NCBI GenBank assembly: GCA_047975545.1 | Contig: JBKEDS010000033.1 | Location: 1 to 42,650, forward strand | Origin: JBKEDS01 sp047975545 | GTDB lineage: Bacteria; Bacteroidota; Bacteroidia; Flavobacteriales; Flavobacteriaceae | DNA: 42,650 nt | Direction of reading: 5' to 3' | Part shown: piece after piece, positions 37,087 through 42,650 of the stretch | How the letters are laid out: the number at the start of each line of letters is the position of its first letter | Numbering within the stretch: the stretch's first letter is position 1 | Position numbers and translations under genes: made by a program | Notes under the pieces: generated by a model | Seen by the model: the letters and a program-made list of their open reading frames with translations, nothing else | What the model was told of the DNA's origin: nothing | Database searches by the model: none

Positions 37087-37109
37087 AAAATTAGTTTTTT
37101 TGTTAATAA
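37087..37109 (-). promoter_or_regulatory. Conserved susC leader, copy 3
   Basis: The 23-nt minus-strand leader abutting the susC3 ATG begins TTATTAACAA and ends CTAATTTT. It differs from the susC2 leader only by the lengths of short A and T runs. Confidence 0.5.
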
Positions 37110-37176
37110 ATAGATTGGTTGGTAAAACAATGCTGCTTTTTAATCATTATCCTTAAAAAAACACCTTTATTTCGGT

Positions 37177-37222
37177 CAAATTAATAATATGTTTTTCAGT
37201 ATCGCATCCTGTACTTTCCTGT
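37177..37222 (-). promoter_or_regulatory. Operator D with -7-like element upstream of susC3
   Basis: On the minus strand, ACAGGA (37222-37217) and ACAGGATGC (37212-37204) lie exactly 10 bp apart. TAATTTG (37183-37177) begins 29 bp after the start of the second half-site and is the same heptamer as at operator A before susC1. The leader of susC3 follows. Confidence 0.58.
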
Positions 37223-37305
37223 TTTTCATAAAATTGACCATTGTTCGTTTTTAAAAACCCGCTTTTCATTTTAGTCCATCGATTTTATAAAATAATTGAA
37301 CCCAT

Positions 37306-37352
37306 ACAGGATGCCACAGGATAGAAACTGCATTTTCTTGCATTATTTTTAC
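37306..37352 (+). promoter_or_regulatory. Operator E with -7-like element upstream of GH28-GH106-GH105
   Basis: ACAGGATGCC (37306) and ACAGGATAG (37316) are the two cleanest half-sites in the window, 10 bp apart. TATTTTTAC (37344-37352) begins 28 bp after the start of the second. The GH28 ATG lies 33 nt further on. Confidence 0.6.
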
Positions 37353-37385
37353 AAAAACCGTATACCAATATTTTAGAATATCCTT

Positions 37386-38768
37386 ATGGAAAGAACCGTC
37401 ATTACAGTACTAATTTGTGTTTTTTTTATCTTTTCGTGCCAAGACAAAACAAATACCGTTAGGTTAAAGGAGGTTGCCGCTAAAGCACCTTTTGACATGC
37501 CCGCTATTACAATCCCTGATTTTAGCAATAGTAAACAATTCAACATTACGGACTTTGGGGCTGTTATTGGCGATAAAGAAGCTACAACCCAAGCCATTGC
37601 CAATGCTATTTCCGAAGCTAATAAAATTGGAGGTGGCAGCGTAATAATTCCAAAGGGCGAATGGCCAACAAAAACAATCCATTTAAAAAGCAATGTTAAC
37701 CTTTATATAAGTGAAGGCGCAACATTGGTATTTTCGGAAAACCCTAAAGATTATTTACCTCCCGTACACACCACTTGGGAAGGCATGGAATGCTACAACT
37801 ACTCGCCCCTTATTTATGCCTACCAATGTAAAAACGTGGCCATTACAGGCAAAGGAAAACTTAAAGCCAAGCTCGACGTTTGGAAAGCTTGGTACGCCCG
37901 CCCCCAAGCGCACATGAACAGCCTAAAACACTTATACAATTTAGCTTCGTACAACAAACCCGTGGAAGAACGCCAAATGGTAAACGACTCGGCTAATTTC
38001 CGTCCGCAATTCATCCAATTTAACCGTAGCGAAAATATTTTATTAGAAGATGTATCGATTGAAAACAGCCCATTTTGGACCATTCACCCCTATCTTTCAA
38101 AAAATATGGTTATCCGCAACGTAAAAGTAAAAGCCCACGGCCACAACAACGATGGTATGGACCCCGAAATGAGCCAAAATATTTTAATTGAAAATTGCGA
38201 GTTCGACCAAGGCGACGATGCTATAGCCGTTAAATCTGGGCGAAACCAAGATGCGTGGCGGTTAAACACGCCTTCAAAAAACATAGTAATGCGTAATTGT
38301 ACTATGAAAAACGGCCATCAATTACTGGCAATAGGTAGCGAACTATCCGGAGGCATCGAAAATGTATTTGTTGAAAACTGCAACGTGGTCGATGGCGCCA
38401 AAATGTTTCATTTAGTATTTATTAAAACCAATGAACGCCGTGGTGGCTATGTTAAAAACATATATGTTGAAAACATAACCGCCGGAAGCATCCAAAATGG
38501 CATTTTGGGTATAGAAACCGATGTACTGTACCAGTGGCGCAATTTAGTACCAACCATAGAACGGCGGCTTACCCCCATTCAGGACGTGTACCTGAAGAAT
38601 GTAACCGCGACCAAGGCGGAGTACGAATCGCGTATTTTAGGACAAGAAGAACTCCCCATAAAAAATATTGTTCTTGAGCATGTAACACTCGACTCCATTA
38701 GCGGGCAAAAACACATCCATGAAAATGTTATTAATTTTAATGACATTGATAACGCAACAACAAACTAA
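37386..38768 (+). CDS. GH28 family hydrolase with altered active-site motifs (copy 2)
   Basis: Parallel beta-helix pectinase-family lipoprotein of 460 aa (lipobox IFSC, Cys18). The acidic residues are kept: Asp256 in HNNDGMDPE and Asp277-Asp278 in QGDDAIAVKSG. Other motifs deviate: NTD reads NND, GHG reads GHQ (His311-Gln312), and RIK reads FIK (Phe345), losing the Arg usually thought to bind the uronic acid carboxylate. Copy 1 in this window is canonical. The changes suggest a different subsite sugar or an exo-acting rhamnogalacturonan enzyme, not a dead protein, because the catalytic acids remain (inference). It heads an operon, with GH106 starting 1 nt after the stop. Confidence 0.88.
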   Translation: MERTVITVLICVFFIFSCQDKTNTVRLKEVAAKAPFDMPAITIPDFSNSKQFNITDFGAVIGDKEATTQAIANAISEANKIGGGSVIIPKGEWPTKTIHLKSNVNLYISEGATLVFSENPKDYLPPVHTTWEGMECYNYSPLIYAYQCKNVAITGKGKLKAKLDVWKAWYARPQAHMNSLKHLYNLASYNKPVEERQMVNDSANFRPQFIQFNRSENILLEDVSIENSPFWTIHPYLSKNMVIRNVKVKAHGHNNDGMDPEMSQNILIENCEFDQGDDAIAVKSGRNQDAWRLNTPSKNIVMRNCTMKNGHQLLAIGSELSGGIENVFVENCNVVDGAKMFHLVFIKTNERRGGYVKNIYVENITAGSIQNGILGIETDVLYQWRNLVPTIERRLTPIQDVYLKNVTATKAEYESRILGQEELPIKNIVLEHVTLDSISGQKHIHENVINFNDIDNATTN

Positions 38769-38769
38769 T

Positions 38770-41514
38770 ATGGCATCAAAAAAAACGCTATTTATCCCAA
38801 TTATTGTAAGCCTACTTTTAATGGCTTGCGGAAACGAAACAACGAACCCCATAATCGTATCCTCCGAAAGCACTATTTCCGAAAACACAAACAAACCCTG
38901 GACACGTTGGTGGTGGATGGGCAGCGCAGTAGATTCCATAAATATTAAGCAAAACTTAATAGCCTTAAACAAAGTAGGCATTGGCGGTGTTGAAATAGAG
39001 CCCATTTATGGTGTTAAGGGCGAAGAAGACAACTTTATAGATTTTCTTTCCCCAAAGTGGATGAACATGTTAAGCTACACCACAAAAATAGCCGACAGCT
39101 TGGGCATGCAAGTCGATTTAACCTTGGGTACGGGCTGGCCCTACGGTGGCCCACAGGTAACGCCCGAATTTGCCGCCACAAAACTTATTACGCAAACCTA
39201 CCAAGTAAACAAAGGCGAAACATTTTTTAAAGAAATAAAGGTTGAAAGCCCAAAAGAAAAACACCCCGCCACTTTAAAACACCTACTGGCTTATGGAAAA
39301 AACGGCAACTATCAAGACCTAACCCCGCAATTAAAAAACAATACCATTAATTGGACAGCTACGGACGACAACTACACCCTTTACGCCATTTTTATTGGCA
39401 AAACAGGACAAAAAGTTAAACGTGCCGCTCCGGGCGGCAATGGATTTACACTAGACCACTACTCCAAAAACGCCTTAAATGCTTACGTACAGCCATACAA
39501 CGAAGCCCTTAAAAACTTCAACGGAAAAATACGTGCTATTTTTAACGACAGCTACGAAGTTTACGGCACCGATTTAACACCCAATTTTTTTGAAGCATTT
39601 AAAAAATTAAGAGGCTACGATATAAAACCCCATATCCCGTTGCTATTGAGCAAAGAAGACACCGATGAGGGCAACCGCATAAAAAACGATTACAGGGAAA
39701 CCCTGTCCGATTTGCTTTTGCACGATTTTGACGAGCCGTGGACAGCATGGGCACACGGCAAAGGGTTTAAATCAAGACTACAAGCACACGGTTCCCCAGG
39801 CAATTTAATCGATTTGTATGCTTCGGCCGATATACCCGAATGCGAAACCTTTGGTTCTATGCCTTACGACATACAAGGATTAAGGCGCGAACCAGACGAT
39901 ATTCGGGAAGGCGATGCCGACCCCGTAATGCTCAAGTTTTCATCATCGGCAGCCCATATTTCAGGAAAACCCTTAACCTCATCGGAAACTTTTACTTGGC
40001 TTCGCGACCATTTTAAAGTGGCCTTATCACAGTGCAAGCCCGAAGTTGAAGATTTATTCCTTAACGGTATTAACCACGTGTTTTTGCACGGTACCACCTA
40101 CTCCCCCGAACGCGCTGCTTGGCCAGGATGGAAATTTTATGCCTCTGTAAATTTCAACCCTAATTTAGCCATTGGTGAGGACGAATCCGATCTGTTTTCG
40201 TATATAACCAACTGCCAAAAACAGTTACAGTCCGGCGTACCTGATAACGAAACCCTGCTATATTGGCCCATTTACGATGTTTGGAACAGCTTTTTAAAAG
40301 GCAGCTTGTTCTTTCAGTTTAAAATCCATTCTTTAGAAGAATGGCTTCACCACGAAACCTTTTACAAAACCACAAAAAACCTAATGGAACAAGGTTACGC
40401 TACCGATTTTGTTTCAGATAACTTCATTAAAAATGCCTCTTTTGAAAATGGCAAAATAAAATTGCCCGGCGGCCTGTACAAGGCTTTAATTGTCCCTACT
40501 TGCAAAAACATGCCCTTGGCTACCCTTCAAAAATTAATTCAACTTAAAAAAGAAGGCGCCCATATTATTTTTGAAAGCCTTCCGGAAACCGTCCCCGGAT
40601 TTAACAATTATAAAGAACAAAACAAAGCCATGAAGCAGCTTATTTCCGACAACAAGGAAATAGCAACACCTTCAACCAACATAATCGACCATTTAAATTT
40701 GGCCGGCATAAAACCCGAAACATTAGTAAAAACAGGATTAAAATATATACGACGAAACATTAACGGCAATAAAACATACTACTTGGTAAACCACATGAGC
40801 AATACCATTAGCGGCTATATACCCATAAGCACCATAACTAATGATGTTGAAATTTACGACGCCAATAAAAATAGCTCTGGAAAAGCACTAATAAAACCCG
40901 ATGGCAATAAAACACTGGTAAAAGTTTACATAAAATCCGGTGAGTCGTTGTTCTTAAAAACAGGGAGCACAAACACCATAGATTGGAATTATTTCGAACC
41001 CGAACAAACCTCCTATAGTATAGAAGGCAACTGGGCAATCGATTTTTTACGTGGCGGTCCAAACCTACCGGAAAGCGCAACCATTACCCAACTGCAATCG
41101 TGGACAACCTTGGGCCAAAAAGCCGAAGCCTTTTCCGGCACGGCCAAGTACAGCCTTACTTTTAAAAATCCCGATAGCACCATTAAAAATTGGCAACTTA
41201 ACCTAGGTGATGTTCGCGAAAGTGCCAAAGTTTGGGTTAATGGTAAATTTATTGGAACGCTTTGGGCAAATCCTTTTAATATTAACATCGGTACTTTAAA
41301 ACAAGGCGAAAATACCATTGCCATTGAAGTTACCAACCTATCGGCCAACAGGATTCGGGCCAAGGAACTGCGAGGCGAAGCGTGGAAAAACTTTTACGAA
41401 ATCAACATGGTAGATAAGGATTACAAACCATTCGACGCCACCAAATGGCAGCCCATGCCATCGGGCTTGTTAGGCCCCATAACCCTAACCCCTTTAAACA
41501 AAATTAAAAACTAA
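38770..41514 (+). CDS. GH106 alpha-L-rhamnosidase
   Basis: Exo-enzyme releasing terminal L-rhamnose, 914 aa. The start at 38770 lies 1 nt after the GH28 stop and gives a lipoprotein signal (MASKKTLFIPIIVSLLLMAC, lipid Cys20); the frame is open further upstream but would overlap GH28. Family marks include KPWTRWWWMGSAVD, GIGGVEIEPIYG, LGMQVDLTLGTGWPYGGPQV, SYEVYGTDLTPNFFEAFKKLRGYD and VFLHGTTYSP. The C-terminal jelly roll (about 750-910) contains LGDVRESAKVWVNGKFIGTLWANPF, as in GH2/GH106 sugar-binding domains. Together with the rhamnose mutarotase it shows that rhamnose is released and used. I do not assign individual catalytic Glu residues. GH105 follows after 18 nt. Confidence 0.93.
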   Translation: MASKKTLFIPIIVSLLLMACGNETTNPIIVSSESTISENTNKPWTRWWWMGSAVDSINIKQNLIALNKVGIGGVEIEPIYGVKGEEDNFIDFLSPKWMNMLSYTTKIADSLGMQVDLTLGTGWPYGGPQVTPEFAATKLITQTYQVNKGETFFKEIKVESPKEKHPATLKHLLAYGKNGNYQDLTPQLKNNTINWTATDDNYTLYAIFIGKTGQKVKRAAPGGNGFTLDHYSKNALNAYVQPYNEALKNFNGKIRAIFNDSYEVYGTDLTPNFFEAFKKLRGYDIKPHIPLLLSKEDTDEGNRIKNDYRETLSDLLLHDFDEPWTAWAHGKGFKSRLQAHGSPGNLIDLYASADIPECETFGSMPYDIQGLRREPDDIREGDADPVMLKFSSSAAHISGKPLTSSETFTWLRDHFKVALSQCKPEVEDLFLNGINHVFLHGTTYSPERAAWPGWKFYASVNFNPNLAIGEDESDLFSYITNCQKQLQSGVPDNETLLYWPIYDVWNSFLKGSLFFQFKIHSLEEWLHHETFYKTTKNLMEQGYATDFVSDNFIKNASFENGKIKLPGGLYKALIVPTCKNMPLATLQKLIQLKKEGAHIIFESLPETVPGFNNYKEQNKAMKQLISDNKEIATPSTNIIDHLNLAGIKPETLVKTGLKYIRRNINGNKTYYLVNHMSNTISGYIPISTITNDVEIYDANKNSSGKALIKPDGNKTLVKVYIKSGESLFLKTGSTNTIDWNYFEPEQTSYSIEGNWAIDFLRGGPNLPESATITQLQSWTTLGQKAEAFSGTAKYSLTFKNPDSTIKNWQLNLGDVRESAKVWVNGKFIGTLWANPFNINIGTLKQGENTIAIEVTNLSANRIRAKELRGEAWKNFYEINMVDKDYKPFDATKWQPMPSGLLGPITLTPLNKIKN

Positions 41515-41532
41515 ATAAACACCTCTACTCTA

Positions 41533-42650
41533 ATGAAAAAAAACTTTTTACTTCTATGCTTAGCTTTGTTAATTTCTGGAATTAGCACGGCGCAAACGCC
41601 TTTTAACAGAAAGGAAATCCTATCCCAAATGCAATTAGCTAACGACTATTTTATGAAAAAATGGCCAGATGTTGGCAAAACAATTATTACCAATAAAGAA
41701 CGCTCCAGTAACATTTGGACACGAGGCGTATATTACGAAGGATTGATGGCACTTTACGAAATATATCCAAAAGAAGATTATTATAGCTACGCTTACGATT
41801 GGGCCGAATTTCATAACTGGGGATTCCGCTACGGCAATGCCAACCGCAATGCCGACGATTATTGTGCAGCACAAACCTATATCGACCTATATAATTTAGA
41901 ACCCGATTCCAAAAAACTAAAAAACACCAAATCCTTAATAAACATGTTGCTAAATACACCGCAATTAGACGATTGGTCGTGGATAGACGCCATACAAATG
42001 GGCATGCCCGTATTTGCCAAATTGGGAGTATTGGAAAACGACAACCGCTACTACGAAAAAATGTACCAAATGTACATGTACAGCAGGGACAAGCACGGCG
42101 ACAACGGCCTGTACAACCCGAAAGACGGATTATGGTGGCGCGACGCCGATTTCGACCCGCCTTACACCGAACCCAACGGTGAGGACAGCTACTGGAGCCG
42201 CGGCAATGGCTGGGTTATCGGGGCTTTGGCAAAAGTACTGTCCATCATTCCCGAAGACACCCCACACCGGCAACAATATATTAACGACTTAAAAGCCATG
42301 GCCAAAGCTTTGGTACCCATACAGCGTAAGGATGGGTTTTGGAACGTGAGCCTACACGACCCAACACACTTTGGCGGCAAGGAAACTTCAGGAACAGCCT
42401 TGTTTATATACGGCATGGCATACGGTATTAACAATGGTATTTTAGACCGAAACACCTATTTGCCCATTATAGAAAAAGGCTGGAACGCCATTGTTAAAGA
42501 TGCCTTGCACGACAACGGATTTTTGGGCTATTTACAATCTACCGGAAAAGAACCTAAAGACGGGCAACCGCTTTCGTACGACAAAATTCCCGATTTTGAG
42601 GATTATGGCTTAGGGTGTTTTTTATTGGCCGGTGCCGAGATTTACAGGAT
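41533..42650 (+). CDS. GH105 unsaturated rhamnogalacturonyl hydrolase family (copy 2), 3' end cut
   Basis: I translated this frame by hand: it starts at the ATG at 41533 and stays open to the window edge, about 372 codons. A signal peptide (MKKNFLLLCLALLISGISTAQ) precedes an (alpha/alpha)6-barrel. Visible marks include WTRGVYYEGLMALYEI, WIDAIQMGMPVFAKLG (catalytic Asp region), YWSRGNGWVIGALAKVLSIIP, ETSGTALFIYGMAYGINNGIL and DFEDYGLGCFLLAGAEIY. It looks nearly complete, with only a short C-terminal part missing. It is the third gene of the GH28-GH106-GH105 operon and would remove unsaturated uronyl ends from rhamnogalacturonan fragments. It resembles the classical YteR/YesR type more than the GH105 at 30334-31677 does. 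Confidence 0.92.
   Translation, partial: MKKNFLLLCLALLISGISTAQTPFNRKEILSQMQLANDYFMKKWPDVGKTIITNKERSSNIWTRGVYYEGLMALYEIYPKEDYYSYAYDWAEFHNWGFRYGNANRNADDYCAAQTYIDLYNLEPDSKKLKNTKSLINMLLNTPQLDDWSWIDAIQMGMPVFAKLGVLENDNRYYEKMYQMYMYSRDKHGDNGLYNPKDGLWWRDADFDPPYTEPNGEDSYWSRGNGWVIGALAKVLSIIPEDTPHRQQYINDLKAMAKALVPIQRKDGFWNVSLHDPTHFGGKETSGTALFIYGMAYGINNGILDRNTYLPIIEKGWNAIVKDALHDNGFLGYLQSTGKEPKDGQPLSYDKIPDFEDYGLGCFLLAGAEIYR

Larger units (their letters stand above)
37087..37385. promoter_or_regulatory. Divergent control region between susC3 and the GH28 operon
   Basis: 299 nt hold two outward-facing promoters, each with the shared operator (D on minus, E on plus) and a -7-like element. The spacer between the operators is A/T-rich with a 12-bp palindrome (GTTTTTAAAAAC, 37247-37258). 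No ORF is present. Confidence 0.55.

Noticed and set aside
37247..37258. Palindrome GTTTTTAAAAAC in the susC3/GH28 control region, also at 31712-31723 upstream of GH105
   Set aside because: It is a low-complexity A/T run that is likely by chance in such intergenic DNA; two occurrences are not enough to propose a site.
38719..38769. Upstream start for GH106 at 38719
   Set aside because: It would overlap GH28 by 50 nt and place extra residues before a clean lipoprotein signal that starts at 38770.
1..42650. CRISPR array, tRNA/rRNA genes, insertion sequences
   Set aside because: I saw no regularly spaced repeats, no RNA-gene signatures and no transposase-like proteins; nearly all of the window is filled by PUL genes.

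Overview
The window is a polysaccharide utilisation locus (PUL) of a member of the Bacteroidota, most likely a marine Flavobacteriaceae. The evidence is three SusC/SusD outer-membrane uptake pairs, dense secreted carbohydrate-active enzymes and lipoproteins, A/T-rich start regions without clear Shine-Dalgarno sequences, and TAnnTTTG-like -7 promoter elements. Every gene in the window belongs to the locus, and it continues past both edges: the first and last genes are cut. I see no tRNA, rRNA, CRISPR, integrase, insertion sequence or regulator gene.

Layout. (1) 1-3851 (+): the end of a CE12-type esterase and a GH2 enzyme. (2) 4013-9301 (+): SusC/SusD pair 1, closed by a terminator, then a tandem double CE12 esterase (9480-10979). 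(3) 11231-25426 (-): a convergent block read as sulfatase, GH43-like, GH2, CE6-CE4 fusion, L-rhamnose mutarotase, GH115, GH28, GH2. The genes overlap or lie within about 30 nt of each other, apart from one 91-nt gap, so this may be a single eight-gene operon. (4) 25611-31677 (-): GH105, SusC2, SusD2, ending in a strong terminator. (5) 32037-37086 (-): SusC3/SusD3. (6) 37386-42650 (+): GH28, GH106 and the start of a second GH105, divergent from SusC3.

Combined function (inference). GH28, GH105, GH106, CE12 and rhamnose mutarotase are the classic rhamnogalacturonan-I set. GH28 cuts the galacturonic-acid-containing backbone. GH106 releases rhamnose. GH105 opens unsaturated uronyl ends. CE12 and the CE6-CE4 protein remove acetyl groups, and the mutarotase feeds rhamnose catabolism. 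Three GH2 enzymes, a GH43-like protein, a GH115 glucuronidase and an S1 sulfatase imply a decorated, probably sulfated and glucuronidated, acetyl-rich rhamnogalacturonan, as could occur in marine plants or algae. No polysaccharide lyase is inside the window, although GH105 normally acts on lyase products, so a lyase is expected outside it.

Most interesting signal. Five transcription units are preceded by the same apparent operator: two CAGG-type half-sites exactly 10 bp apart, with a T-rich -7-like element 28-29 bp after the start of the second half-site. They are SusC1, double CE12, the sulfatase operon, SusC3 and the GH28-GH106-GH105 operon. The GH105-SusC2-SusD2 unit lacks it. In addition, all three susC genes carry a near-identical 23-nt leader abutting the ATG, and SusC3 looks like a mosaic with a SusC2-type N-terminus on a SusC1-type plug and barrel.
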